Positions 16,620-24,930 are shown, counted from the first letter of the stretch. The stretch: DNA of 33,910 nt from Streptococcus sp. LQJ-218 (GCF_003428885.1 NZ_QQRU01000005.1:132332-166241), one strand, 5' to 3'. Translations and numbers: made by a program. Notes: generated by a model not told the origin, from the letters alone.

Positions 16620-18380
16620 TTATTCTTCTACTTGGTCTTCTGTGAATTGACTATTGTAGAGGTCTGCATAGAAACCACCTTGAGCCATGAGTTCCTCATG
16701 ATTGCCCTGCTCGATGATATTTCCATCTTTCATGACCAGAATCAAGTCAGCATTACGGATTGTTGACAAGCGGTGGGCGATGACAAAGGATGTGCGTCCC
16801 TCCATCAAACGGTCCATAGCCTTTTGAATCAACTCCTCCGTACGAGTATCGACTGAGGATGTTGCTTCGTCCAGAATCAAGAGTGGAGCATCCTTGAGCA
16901 GGGCACGAGCAATGGTCAAGAGTTGTTTCTGTCCGACTGATAAGGTTACTGTATCATCCAAGACTGTATCGTATCCATCAGGTAAGGTTGTGATGAAGTG
17001 GTGGATTCCTACTGCTTTGGCAGCTTCAATCACTCCTTCATCACTGATACCTGTTTGATTGTAGATGAGATTATCACGAATGGTTCCTTCAAAGAGCCAG
17101 GTATCCTGCAAGACCATTGAAAAGGCATCATGTACTTCTGAACGCTTCATAGCCTTGGTATCTACACCATCAATGCGAATACTTCCCTTATCAATCTCAT
17201 AGAATTTCATCAAGAGGTTAACAATGGTCGTCTTTCCAGCTCCAGTCGGTCCGACAATGGCGACCTTTTGACCTGCATGAGCTGTCGCAGAAAAGTCGTG
17301 AATGATGGTTTTATCAGGAGTATAACCAAAGGCAACTCTGTCAAAGACCACCTCACCCTTCATGTTGGTCAATTGTCTTTCCTTATGAGATTCATCTTCC
17401 ATTTCCTCTTCACCTAGAAATTCGAAGACACGAGTCATGGCTGCACTAGCTTGTTGTAAGCTGGTAATTCCTTGGGCAATCTGTGATAAGGGTTGCGAGA
17501 AGGTTCGAACATAAACCATGAAGGCTACAATAATCCCGATACTGATATGCCCTTCAAGAGCCAAGGCAGCACCGACGATAATGACTAGAACATAACTAAA
17601 GTTGCCTACAAATATCATGGCAGGCATCATAATTCCAGAGACAAACTGAGATTTCCAGATGCTATCATGTAGATTCTGATTCAAGCCTGCAAATGTATCT
17701 TTTGTTGGTTCCACAGCATTATAACTGGTCACCACATTGTGGCCAGAGTACATTTCTTCCACATAGCCATTTACAGCTGCTAGGTTGTTTTGTTGAGCTT
17801 TAAAGTAGCCTTGAGATTTAACCATAATCACTGAGACCGCTGCAAATCCAACAAGAGTTGAAACAACGGTTACCAGTGCCAAAATCCAGTTCATACCAAA
17901 CATGGTAATCAAAACAGCAATCAGCAAGAAGCTAGCTGAGATCACTGTTCCCAAACTTTGGTTGAGAGATTGAGCGGCTGTATCAACATCATTCGTTACA
18001 CGAGAAAGGGTATCCCCTTGAGAATGACGATCAAAATAAGCAAGTGGCAAGCGATTGATTTTCTCAGCAATAGCTGTCCGCAAACGTTTTGAGAAATGTT
18101 GGATACTAGTTGAAAAAATGTAGGCTTGCGTATAGTTCAGGATAATTCCAAGCACATAAAGGATAACCAAAAAACTAGCAATACTTGAGACAGCCTCTAG
18201 GTCAATCTCTGTCATTAACCCATCTGAAATCAAATTGGTAATTTCTTTGATCTTAGTTGGTCCATAAACCGTGATAATACTTGAACAGATAGCCGCCACA
18301 ACTGCGACTAGTAGAGGAAGTTGGAGACCTGCTAGAAAAGGTCTACACTGTTTCCATAAGGACATTTTCTTATTTTCCAT
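16620..18380 (-). CDS. Heterodimeric ABC exporter, canonical-Walker-B subunit
   Basis: 586 aa from ATG 18380-18378, chosen because AAGGAGGAATT lies just upstream; a longer frame to 18434 has no ribosome site. Six membrane helices (residues ~15-315) fused to an ATPase domain: Walker A GPTGAGKT (377-384), Walker B LLILDE with catalytic Glu505, and switch His536. The signature is LSVGQ (480-484) instead of LSGGQ. With the upstream subunit this makes an asymmetric exporter of the LmrCD/BmrCD class, associated with multidrug or peptide export. Its start overlaps the end of the partner gene by 11 bases. The substrate is unknown. Confidence 0.9.
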   Translation of the reverse strand: MENKKMSLWKQCRPFLAGLQLPLLVAVVAAICSSIITVYGPTKIKEITNLISDGLMTEIDLEAVSSIASFLVILYVLGIILNYTQAYIFSTSIQHFSKRLRTAIAEKINRLPLAYFDRHSQGDTLSRVTNDVDTAAQSLNQSLGTVISASFLLIAVLITMFGMNWILALVTVVSTLVGFAAVSVIMVKSQGYFKAQQNNLAAVNGYVEEMYSGHNVVTSYNAVEPTKDTFAGLNQNLHDSIWKSQFVSGIMMPAMIFVGNFSYVLVIIVGAALALEGHISIGIIVAFMVYVRTFSQPLSQIAQGITSLQQASAAMTRVFEFLGEEEMEDESHKERQLTNMKGEVVFDRVAFGYTPDKTIIHDFSATAHAGQKVAIVGPTGAGKTTIVNLLMKFYEIDKGSIRIDGVDTKAMKRSEVHDAFSMVLQDTWLFEGTIRDNLIYNQTGISDEGVIEAAKAVGIHHFITTLPDGYDTVLDDTVTLSVGQKQLLTIARALLKDAPLLILDEATSSVDTRTEELIQKAMDRLMEGRTSFVIAHRLSTIRNADLILVMKDGNIIEQGNHEELMAQGGFYADLYNSQFTEDQVEE

Positions 18381-20139
18381 GTTCCAATTCCTCCTTCGAT
18401 AGTTGCGAGTAGGCAATTTCTTGGTAAACTTCATTGCTTGCTAGAAGTTCTTTGTGGGTGCCTTGTCCCACGACTTTACCCTGATCCAAGACTAAGATCA
18501 GGTCTGCATCCATGATGGTTGAGATGCGTTGGGCAACGATTAACTTGGTCATGGATTGTGTTTTTTCAGCCAATACTTGACGCAAGATACGATCGGTCTT
18601 GTAGTCCAAGGCTGAGAATGAATCATCAAAAATGAGAATCTCTGGTTTACGAGCCAAGGCGCGTGCAATGGCCAGACGTTGTCTCTGTCCACCTGAGAAA
18701 TTGGTCCCACCTTGAGCTACTTCTGAAGCTATACTCGCTTCCTTATCTTCTATAAAGTTTTTAGATTGAGCCAATTCCAGAGCTTGCCACATGGCCGTCT
18801 CACTTAGTGGCGTTTCTTGACTCTTACCAAAGTCGAGATTGCCCTTAACATCTCCAGAAAAGAGCACAGCTTTTTGAGGGATATAGCCAACTCTATTACG
18901 CAAATCTTCTAAGTCATAATTCTGAACATTGACGCCGTCTACTAGAATTTCTCCCTCTGACACATCATAAAAACGGGGCAAGAGGTTCACAAGCGTCGAT
19001 TTACCAGAACCAGTTGATCCGATAAAGGCAATGGTTTGCCCTGCTTCTGCCTTGAAGCTGACATGTTCCACAACTGCTTCTGAGTGTTTAGAGTAGCGGA
19101 AGGTTACATCACGGTATTCCACTTGTCCTTTTACAGAAGAGTTTGCTGTCTGCGGATGTCTAGGATTTTCAATAGCGGAATGAAGGTCCAAGACTTGATT
19201 GATACGCCCTGCAGAAACCAAGGTACGAGGAAGAACGATAAAGAGAGCACCCATGAGCAAGAATCCCATTACGACTTGCATGGCATAGGACATAAAGACT
19301 ACCATATCACTAAATAGTGGTAGACGCTCTGTCAAACTAGCATCGTTGATGAGATAGGCCCCAATCCAATAAATAGCCAAGATTAACCCACTGGAAATTG
19401 CCATCATAATAGGATTCATAATGGCCATCAAACGGTTGACAAAGAGATTAAGTCGCGTCACCTCATCATTAGCTTCTTCAAATTTCTTATCTTGATATTC
19501 CTCAGCATTGTAAGCACGAACAACTCGAATCCCAGTCAAACTTTCACGGGTGATGCTATTGAGTTTATCTGTCAATTTTTGGATGACAGATTGTTTAGGA
19601 AAGGCCAAAGTCATGAGAACAGTTGTCATCAGAACATTAACAATGACTGCCACCACTACTGCCCAAATCCAGTATTCAGACTTGCCAAGGATTTTACCAA
19701 TAGCCCAAAGCGCCATGATTGGTCCGCGAGTGACTACCTGAAGTCCCATGGTAAAGAGCATCTGAATCTGTGTGATATCATTAGTCGTCCGAGTTAATAG
19801 ACTGGGAATTGAAAAACGTTTAATTTCTGTCTGGGAGTAATCCAAAACACGATTAAAAATATCGCTTCGTAGATGAGCCGTATAGGATGCTGCAACTCGA
19901 GCGGCAAAAAATCCAACTGTTACAGACGATAGGAAGGCTAAGAATGACAAGCCCATCATCTTAGTTGCTGGCGACCAAAGGTCTCCCAACTCCGTACCTG
20001 GCGTTACGAGTAATTCTGTTATTTTTGAAACGTAAGTCGGTACTTCTAACTCTAGATAGACCGAGCAACAGGTAAAGAGAACAGTTATTAGAATCATGCC
20101 CCACTCTTTTCCTGTGATACGCTTAGCAAGTTTCTTCAT
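18370..20139 (-). CDS. Heterodimeric ABC exporter, degenerate-site subunit
   Basis: 589 aa: six membrane helices (~15-305) and an ATPase domain with Walker A GSTGSGKS (374-381) and normal signature FSGGQ (481-485). Two catalytic residues are altered: Walker B reads LIFDD, with Asp506 in place of Glu, and the switch His is Gln537 (VAQRIS). This is the pattern of the non-hydrolysing site in LmrC/BmrC-type subunits. Its Walker motifs would pair with the partner's LSVGQ, making one degenerate and one active site. The ATG overlaps the MarR gene by 17 bases and has AGGAGG upstream, so marR and both exporter genes form one coupled operon. Confidence 0.9.
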   Translation of the reverse strand: MKKLAKRITGKEWGMILITVLFTCCSVYLELEVPTYVSKITELLVTPGTELGDLWSPATKMMGLSFLAFLSSVTVGFFAARVAASYTAHLRSDIFNRVLDYSQTEIKRFSIPSLLTRTTNDITQIQMLFTMGLQVVTRGPIMALWAIGKILGKSEYWIWAVVVAVIVNVLMTTVLMTLAFPKQSVIQKLTDKLNSITRESLTGIRVVRAYNAEEYQDKKFEEANDEVTRLNLFVNRLMAIMNPIMMAISSGLILAIYWIGAYLINDASLTERLPLFSDMVVFMSYAMQVVMGFLLMGALFIVLPRTLVSAGRINQVLDLHSAIENPRHPQTANSSVKGQVEYRDVTFRYSKHSEAVVEHVSFKAEAGQTIAFIGSTGSGKSTLVNLLPRFYDVSEGEILVDGVNVQNYDLEDLRNRVGYIPQKAVLFSGDVKGNLDFGKSQETPLSETAMWQALELAQSKNFIEDKEASIASEVAQGGTNFSGGQRQRLAIARALARKPEILIFDDSFSALDYKTDRILRQVLAEKTQSMTKLIVAQRISTIMDADLILVLDQGKVVGQGTHKELLASNEVYQEIAYSQLSKEELEHGK

Positions 20140-20584
20140 TCTTACCTCCTATTTTTTCTACATTTGCTTGTAGTTTTCCAAGAACTTCTTCAAAGATAAC
20201 GAGATTCTCTTCGGAAATACCATCGAGTAAACTACGATCAATTTGATCAAAGAAAGACTTAACTTGCTTCATTTGAGAGCGTGATTTTTCGGTCAAATGA
20301 ACAAATTTCGCCCGTTTATCACTTGGATTCACCTCCAACTCTACCAAACCATTTTGCACCATACGCTTGACCAAATTACTAGCAACTGACTTGGTAATAT
20401 TGAATTCTTGTTCAATATCCTTGATGAGTGTTAATTCTTGTTCATGCTCACGACGATCTAAAAAACGAATGACCTGCCCTTGCGGTCCCCCCATAAATTC
20501 AATACCACAACGCTTGGCTTCCTTTTGTACCATCAGATGTAACTGGTAACCAAAACGTTTAAAGACCAACATCGGTTTATCCAT
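20123..20584 (-). CDS. MarR-family transcriptional regulator of the exporter operon
   Basis: 153-aa winged-helix regulator. The HTH region (about 51-80) reads ELTLIKDIEQEFNITKSVASNLVKRMVQNG, and the wing (VNPSDKRAKFVHLTEK) has the conserved D-x-R motif. First gene of the operon with the ABC exporter, so it most likely represses it and responds to a drug or metabolite. Its promoter is flanked by GTTYYC-N2-GAGAAC repeats, candidate operators for autoregulation. The start ATG has GGGGGAAAG upstream. Confidence 0.9.
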   Translation of the reverse strand: MDKPMLVFKRFGYQLHLMVQKEAKRCGIEFMGGPQGQVIRFLDRREHEQELTLIKDIEQEFNITKSVASNLVKRMVQNGLVELEVNPSDKRAKFVHLTEKSRSQMKQVKSFFDQIDRSLLDGISEENLVIFEEVLGKLQANVEKIGGKNEETC

Positions 20585-20609
20585 GCTTTCCCCCTTCTAA
20601 GTGAAAATA

Positions 20610-20623
20610 GTTCTCTTGAGAAC
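20610..20623. promoter_or_regulatory. Operator-like site O1: perfect palindrome
   Basis: GTTCTC-TT-GAGAAC, perfect 6-bp arms, in the leader of the marR operon, 20 bases from O2. Confidence 0.7.
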
Positions 20624-20629
20624 AATTAA

Positions 20630-20643
20630 GTTTCCATGAGAAC
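20630..20643. promoter_or_regulatory. Operator-like site O2
   Basis: GTTTCC-AT-GAGAAC, an imperfect version of O1, directly downstream of the -10 of the marR promoter, where a bound protein would block initiation. Confidence 0.65.
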
Positions 20644-20644
20644 T

Positions 20645-20672
20645 ATTTTATCATTTTCAGAAAAGATGTCAA
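20645..20672 (-). promoter_or_regulatory. Promoter of the marR-ABC exporter operon
   Basis: Minus-strand TTGACA (20672-20667), 16-base spacer ending TGA, TAAAAT (20650-20645). Sites O2 and O3 bracket it. Confidence 0.8.
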
Positions 20673-20679
20673 GAAAAAA

Positions 20680-20693
20680 GTTTCCATGAGAAC
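20680..20693. promoter_or_regulatory. Operator-like site O3, shared with the divergent gene
   Basis: GTTTCC-AT-GAGAAC, identical to O2 and exactly 50 bases from it (about five helical turns). It lies upstream of the marR -35 and 14 bases from the -35 of the divergent plus-strand promoter. Confidence 0.65.
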
Positions 20694-20707
20694 TATCTCG
20701 GTATAAA

Positions 20708-20736
20708 TTGACATCAGCTCTTATTATATCTACAAT
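20708..20736 (+). promoter_or_regulatory. Promoter of the divergent membrane-protein gene
   Basis: TTGACA (20708-20713), 17-base spacer, TACAAT (20731-20736), near consensus. It excludes the TTG at 20708 as a start codon. Confidence 0.8.
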
Positions 20737-20776
20737 AGACACTATCTCACACGAACACAAATCTAGTTTACTAGAA

Positions 20777-21466
20777 ATGATTCATTCACAAACGAAGCAA
20801 GAAGAACAGAAAATCTTAGGAATCCTTGCCATCATCTTTAGAACTCTGGCACTTCTTGGTTCTTGGATACCTATTGTAAACATCCTATCATTTTTCCTTG
20901 CCATTGCCTCTTTGATTTTAGGAATTTTTGGCATTGCCCTCAATCTCAGAAACCGTAAAACATTGGCTATTATTGGAACAACCTTAGGTGTTATTTCCAT
21001 TGTCATTGTTTTGATAACTCAAGTTCTATCTACTAATATCTTTACTGACCTTGCCAGAGCCTTTAGTCACCCCTATAGAAACATCACTTTTTCAACTAAT
21101 GCTGGGGAGTATGATGAACTCCCTGATAGTAGTACAACTGAGGAAGATGACGAAGATGATACCGAATTCTTCACTTGGGGGCAGGAACAGTTCGATGCCT
21201 TGGTAGAATGGGACACTTCTGATGGCAGGAAGGAAGGAAGCAACTACAAAGATAGTATCAGGAAACATGGAATTCCAGATTCAGAAACAGATTCAATTAT
21301 GGGAGACTATGAAATAAAAAGAATCGCCTATCTCTCCCTAGGTTTTGAAAGTAAGGCTGTAATTCTAACCTTTGCAAAGCAGGAGAATGGACAATTTCTT
21401 CTAATACATAAATTTTCGATCGTCCTGGAATCACAAAAACAACATGATAGCGGGATACGAATCTAA
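20777..21466 (+). CDS. Membrane protein with acidic C-terminal domain, function unknown
   Basis: About 229 aa if the ATG at 20777 is used. That start is uncertain: it is the first ATG after the promoter, but there is no clear ribosome site. The first ~95 residues contain three hydrophobic helices (GILAIIFRTLALLGSWIPIV, FFLAIASLILGIFGIAL, IIGTTLGVISIVIVLITQVL) like DUF4190-type small membrane proteins. A soluble tail follows, with a very acidic run (TTEEDDEDDTEFF) and a DUF-like domain to the C-terminus. It is transcribed divergently from the MarR/exporter operon and shares its operator region, so it may be a co-regulated or sensing accessory. I do not recognise a named family. Confidence 0.7.
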   Translation: MIHSQTKQEEQKILGILAIIFRTLALLGSWIPIVNILSFFLAIASLILGIFGIALNLRNRKTLAIIGTTLGVISIVIVLITQVLSTNIFTDLARAFSHPYRNITFSTNAGEYDELPDSSTTEEDDEDDTEFFTWGQEQFDALVEWDTSDGRKEGSNYKDSIRKHGIPDSETDSIMGDYEIKRIAYLSLGFESKAVILTFAKQENGQFLLIHKFSIVLESQKQHDSGIRI

Positions 21467-21475
21467 TATAAAATA

Positions 21476-21505
21476 AAAGCGAACAGCTGAATAACTGTTC
21501 GCTTT
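21476..21505. terminator. Bidirectional terminator between convergent genes
   Basis: AAAGCGAACAG (21476-21486) and CTGTTCGCTTT (21495-21505) form a perfect 11-bp stem with an 8-base loop and T-runs on both strands. It serves the membrane-protein gene and yebC. Confidence 0.9.
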
Positions 21506-21509
21506 TGAA

Positions 21510-22226
21510 TTAGAACCCGTCTACGTTAGTATAGATTTTTTGTACATCTTCGTCGTCTTCAAGGACGCTATAAAGTTTTTCAAAAGTTTCAAGGTCATCG
21601 CCTGACAATTCCACTTCAGACTGAGGAATCATTTCCAATTCAGTCACTTGGAATTCTTCGACACCTGACTCACGAAGGGCAACGATAGCCTTGTGAAGGT
21701 CAGTTGGAGCTGTGTAAACTGTGATTGTACCTTCTTCTGCTTCTACATCGTCCACATCTACATCGGCTTCTAGCAATTGCTCAAAGACTGCATCGGCATC
21801 CTCACCTGCAAATACGATAACACCCTTGTTATCAAATAGGTAAGACACTGAACCTGAAGCGCCCATGTTTCCACCGTTTTTACCAAAGGCTGCACGGACA
21901 TTAGCCGCTGTACGGTTGACGTTAGAAGTCAAGGTATCAACAATCAACATAGAACCATTTGGTCCAAAACCTTCGTAACGTCCTTCTGTAAAGGTTTCGT
22001 CTGTATTTCCTTTAGCCTTGTCCAAAGCTTTATCGATAACGTGTTTTGGCACTTGGGCTTGTTTAGCACGGTCGATAACAAATTTCAAGGCTGAGTTTGA
22101 TTCTGGATCTGGATCACCTTTTTTAGCTGCTACATAGATTTCTACACCAAATTTTGCATATACTTTAGAGTTAGCTCCATCTTTAGCCGTTTTCTTGGCT
22201 ACAATATTGGCCCATTTACGTCCCAT
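21510..22226 (-). CDS. yebC: YebC/PmpR (TACO1) family protein
   Basis: 238 aa, full length. The conserved start [19 protein letters not shown] differs from the E. coli MAGHSKWANI form but is normal for the streptococcal subgroup. Members were annotated as transcriptional regulators; recent work on the family links them to ribosomes and translation of proline-rich stretches. Which applies here cannot be decided from sequence. Own promoter with an extended -10 at 22262-22267, and AAGGAGA before the ATG. Confidence 0.93.
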   Translation of the reverse strand: MGRKWANIVAKKTAKDGANSKVYAKFGVEIYVAAKKGDPDPESNSALKFVIDRAKQAQVPKHVIDKALDKAKGNTDETFTEGRYEGFGPNGSMLIVDTLTSNVNRTAANVRAAFGKNGGNMGASGSVSYLFDNKGVIVFAGEDADAVFEQLLEADVDVDDVEAEEGTITVYTAPTDLHKAIVALRESGVEEFQVTELEMIPQSEVELSGDDLETFEKLYSVLEDDEDVQKIYTNVDGF

Positions 22227-22261
22227 TCGGAATCTCCTTTTTTCACATTTTAATCTTTCTT

Positions 22262-22267
22262 ATTATA
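22262..22267 (-). promoter_or_regulatory. Extended -10 of the yebC promoter
   Basis: Minus-strand TGT-TATAAT (-10 at 22267-22262). The -35 (TGAAAA, 17 bases upstream) is weak. Confidence 0.6.
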
Positions 22268-22322
22268 ACACAAGTCTAGTCGATTTTCACTAGAGGAAAT
22301 GGATTTTATTCAGTAATTCCAA

Positions 22323-23693
22323 CTAGGATGGCATTTTGGTTGCCAAGATTTCCTTTCCTTCCTGTATCAAAGGATGACGAAAAAGCGAAAAGTACAGTTG
22401 GATGGTCATGGCAACCCAGATAAGGGGTTCGCAGAGGATAACCCCCCTATAGCCCGCCCAAGGGATAATCAAGACCACAAAAACGATTTTCCCGATTAGT
22501 TCGATAAAGCTAGAAACCAGAGGGAGGACTTTCTGTCCCAAGCCCTGCAAACAATTTCGATAAATCAGCAAAAGACTCAAGATAGGATAAAAGGCTGAGC
22601 TGATTTGGAGATAGAGACTGCCATTTTCTACCAAGTAGCTATCCGTCGAACTAGCCAAGAAGGAAACTAGGCTAGGGCTTGCAAAAAAGAGGAAGACACA
22701 AACAAAAACTGCCCATGACATACTTAAACAACTGCCGATTCGAAGACCTTGGACAATGCGGTCTGGGCGCTTAGCACCTAAATTCTGAGAAGCAAAGGTC
22801 GTCATCGAGGCAGAGATAGCAGTCATAGGAAGAAGGGCGAAGGCCATAATGCGTCGAGCCGCCGTCTGGGCACTAATAATTACTGCACCAAAGGTATTAA
22901 CAGAAGACTGTAAAATCACACTACCGATGGACACAATTGAACTCATCAAGCCCATAGCCAAACCTTGCTCCAAGAGATCAGCGTACAAGGCCTTGTTCCA
23001 TTTAAAATGCTTGAGCTGAGGGAGTAGCTCAGGTACACTCTTACGAATATAGTAAAAGCAGAGAACGGCTGATAAGCCTTGCGAAATGATGGTAGCAAGC
23101 CCCGCAGATTGAACCCCCAGTTGCAATTGCGTAATAAAATAGAGATCCAGCACCACATTGACCAAAGCAGAAAAAATCAGGAAGCCAAGAGCCGCGAGAC
23201 TGTCCCCAATGGACCGCAACAAGCCTGCAAAAAGATTATAGGCAAAACTGACACCTACACAAGTCACAATCATAGAAATATATTGATAGGACTGAGAGAG
23301 GATTTCAGCAGGGGTATCTAGGTACTGTAAAAGAGGATATAAACCAAGAAAGCCCAGCAGCATCACTACAACACTCAAAAGCGCACCTAAAATCCAGGTG
23401 GCAGCTACTGCTTCCTTTATTTTAGTGAAATTCCGAGCTCCATAATAGCGGGCAATGACAATCCCCATGCCATTGCCAACGCCAAGAGTAAAACCTACAA
23501 TCAAATCAAAAATAGCTGTCGACGCTCCTACTGCAGCCAAGGATTCTTGACCAAGAAATCGCCCAACAATCAAGACGTCAGCAGTGTTATAGAGCTGTTG
23601 AAAAATATTTGACAGCAAGATTGGAAAGGCAAAGGTCAAGAGCGAGGGAAGGATAGAACCATGTATCAAGTCCACTGTTCGTTTTTTATTCAT
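22323..23693 (-). CDS. MATE-family efflux transporter
   Basis: 456-aa multidrug and toxic compound extrusion protein of the NorM/DinF superfamily, with about 12 membrane helices. Family features: an N-terminal helix with PILLSNIFQQLYNTADVLIVG, the conserved LGQESLAAVGAST segment, and the matching region of the second half (QNLGAKRPDR). The substrate is unknown; members export cations and drugs using Na+ or H+ gradients. No ribosome site is visible: the -10 TATAAT lies only six bases before the ATG, so the message is probably leaderless. Single-gene unit upstream of yebC. Confidence 0.92.
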   Translation of the reverse strand: MNKKRTVDLIHGSILPSLLTFAFPILLSNIFQQLYNTADVLIVGRFLGQESLAAVGASTAIFDLIVGFTLGVGNGMGIVIARYYGARNFTKIKEAVAATWILGALLSVVVMLLGFLGLYPLLQYLDTPAEILSQSYQYISMIVTCVGVSFAYNLFAGLLRSIGDSLAALGFLIFSALVNVVLDLYFITQLQLGVQSAGLATIISQGLSAVLCFYYIRKSVPELLPQLKHFKWNKALYADLLEQGLAMGLMSSIVSIGSVILQSSVNTFGAVIISAQTAARRIMAFALLPMTAISASMTTFASQNLGAKRPDRIVQGLRIGSCLSMSWAVFVCVFLFFASPSLVSFLASSTDSYLVENGSLYLQISSAFYPILSLLLIYRNCLQGLGQKVLPLVSSFIELIGKIVFVVLIIPWAGYRGVILCEPLIWVAMTIQLYFSLFRHPLIQEGKEILATKMPS

Positions 23694-23699
23694 AAGGCT

Positions 23700-23728
23700 A
23701 TTATATCAGCTTTCTAGAAGAGGAACAA
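23700..23728 (-). promoter_or_regulatory. Promoter giving a leaderless MATE mRNA
   Basis: Minus-strand TTGTTC (23728-23723), 17-base spacer ending TGA, TATAAT (23705-23700). The ATG begins at 23693, six bases beyond, where the start site itself is expected. Confidence 0.75.
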
Positions 23729-23762
23729 GGTCAGACTTAGCTTCCAACTCCGGAGAAATCGG

Positions 23763-23791
23763 TTGCCTAGAAACTAACAATTTGGTATAAT
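23763..23791 (+). promoter_or_regulatory. Promoter of the GNAT gene
   Basis: TTGCCT (23763-23768), 17-base spacer ending TGG, TATAAT (23786-23791). Confidence 0.75.
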
Positions 23792-23814
23792 CGTGACAGA
23801 AAAGGAGTTTATGT

Positions 23815-24369
23815 ATGAGCTTAACCAGCCAATTAATTACAGATATATTTCCAGACCTTGAGAAAGTTGAAAAGTTAAATATCGAAGCCTTTCCTGAAGA
23901 AGAGCGTGTGTCCCTGTCTGAATTTTTACGATATCAGGATCGAGACGACGCCCACTTTTTCGCCTTTTACAACGAAGAGGAATTTGTAGGATTCGCCTTC
24001 GCTCTTTCCAATCAAAAAGCTTTCTATATCAGCTTTTTTGCTATTATGCCCCATTTGCGTAGCCACGGCTATGGAAAAGAAATCATTGAAAAGCTGATTG
24101 ATTTTTACCAGCGTACTATGATTCTTGAAGTGGAGCGATTGGACGAAGACTGTGACAATCTTGAACAACGAAAAGCCCGCATGGACTTTTACTTACAAAA
24201 TGGCTTCAAAACAGCCAATGCCTTTTTGGAGTACGAAGGTCTTAGTTTTGAGATTCTATATCGTGGCGACCGCTTTGATGAAGAGGCTTATCAGAACATC
24301 TTTCAAAAATTGCAAAAAGAAAATTATTTCGACTTCCACATCGAGTATCGTCGTTTCAGCGACCACTAA
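23815..24369 (+). CDS. GNAT-family N-acetyltransferase
   Basis: 184 aa. The GNAT core is seen with the acetyl-CoA pyrophosphate-binding loop at RSHGYGKEI (about 82-90) following the strand FYISFFAIMP. The C-terminal third is less typical. Acceptor unknown. The start ATG at 23815 has AAAGGAG at the right distance; an ATG four bases earlier is in another frame. Divergent from the MATE gene and followed by a strong terminator, so a single-gene unit. Confidence 0.85.
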   Translation: MSLTSQLITDIFPDLEKVEKLNIEAFPEEERVSLSEFLRYQDRDDAHFFAFYNEEEFVGFAFALSNQKAFYISFFAIMPHLRSHGYGKEIIEKLIDFYQRTMILEVERLDEDCDNLEQRKARMDFYLQNGFKTANAFLEYEGLSFEILYRGDRFDEEAYQNIFQKLQKENYFDFHIEYRRFSDH

Positions 24370-24430
24370 CCTATACTGTAGTCTTGAACTTCCCAGTAAG
24401 AAACCGCAAATTCTTCTACAATGAATACCC

Positions 24431-24458
24431 AATCACCTGTGCTACAGGTGATTTTTTT
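24431..24458 (+). terminator. Terminator of the GNAT gene
   Basis: AATCACCTGT (24431-24440) pairs with ACAGGTGATT (24444-24453), perfect 10-bp stem, 3-base loop, running into TTTTTTT. Confidence 0.92.
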
Positions 24459-24514
24459 GTGATTCCAAAATCAAATAGCAGAAAGTTTTTCTAAATCCAT
24501 CAAAATAAATAAGA

Positions 24515-24534
24515 CTGAGACAACCTTGTTTCAG
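24515..24534 (-). terminator. Terminator of the broken PspC-domain gene
   Basis: Minus-strand CTGAAACA (24534-24527) pairs with TGTCTCAG (24522-24515), one G-T pair, 4-base loop, then TCTTATTTATTTT. Confidence 0.6.
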
Positions 24535-24571
24535 CCCTATCAGGACTTATCTTATAAAGAGGTCACTAAGT

Positions 24572-24765
24572 TTACGCTTCTGTCCCAGCTTCTGGTATGG
24601 TGAGCCAGAGAATGAGGTAAGCAAGAATTCCTGAACCACCTAGTAGAATGAAGAGGATTCAAAGTGCACGAACTAGAGTAGGGTCAATATCTAAATAGTC
24701 AGCAAGATCTGCACAAACACCTGCAATTTTTTATCTTGAACATTGCGAACTACACGTTTTTCCAT
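24572..24765 (-). pseudogene. PspC-domain membrane protein, frameshifted and with a nonsense codon
   Basis: ATG at 24765 with AAGGAG upstream begins M-E-K-R-V-V-R-N-V-Q-D-K-K. After the A-run the frame slips by one; in the other frame it continues I-A-G-V-C-A-D-L-A-D-Y-L-D-I-D-P-T-L-V-R-A-L, meets TGA where a Trp is expected, then runs ILFILLGGSGILAYLILWL to TAA at 24574. This is the PspC stress-protein domain (DNA-binding-like head, then one membrane helix), about 64 residues when intact. Two independent lesions mean it is dead unless the indel is a sequencing error. It sits right after recA, where pneumococci have dinF and lytA. Confidence 0.85.
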
Positions 24766-24895
24766 ACCAACAATCTCCTTAGCATTAATTTTATTTTCTC
24801 ATCCAATTATCTGTTTTGCAGTCGTCTTCCTCATTTTTACTGTGAAAATCTGTCAATCATACTCTTATAAACTTGTTTCTTTATTCTCATATGGC

Positions 24896-24922
24896 AAAAA
24901 AGCAGCGGATTGCTCCACCACT
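24896..24922 (-). terminator. Terminator of recA
   Basis: Minus-strand AGTGGTGG (24922-24915) pairs with CCGCTGCT (24908-24901) with three wobble pairs, 6-base loop, then TTTTTT. The stretch 24766-24890 upstream of the pseudogene shows a TTGACA but no matching -10. Confidence 0.6.
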
Positions 24923-24930
24923 TTCACTTT

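Noticed and set aside
18381..18434. 18-residue longer N-terminus of the second ABC exporter subunit
   Set aside because: It has no ribosome site and lies inside the partner gene, whereas the ATG at 18380 has AAGGAGG.
20708..20776. TTG start at 20708 for the membrane protein
   Set aside because: That TTG is the -35 of a near-consensus promoter, so the codon would not be transcribed.
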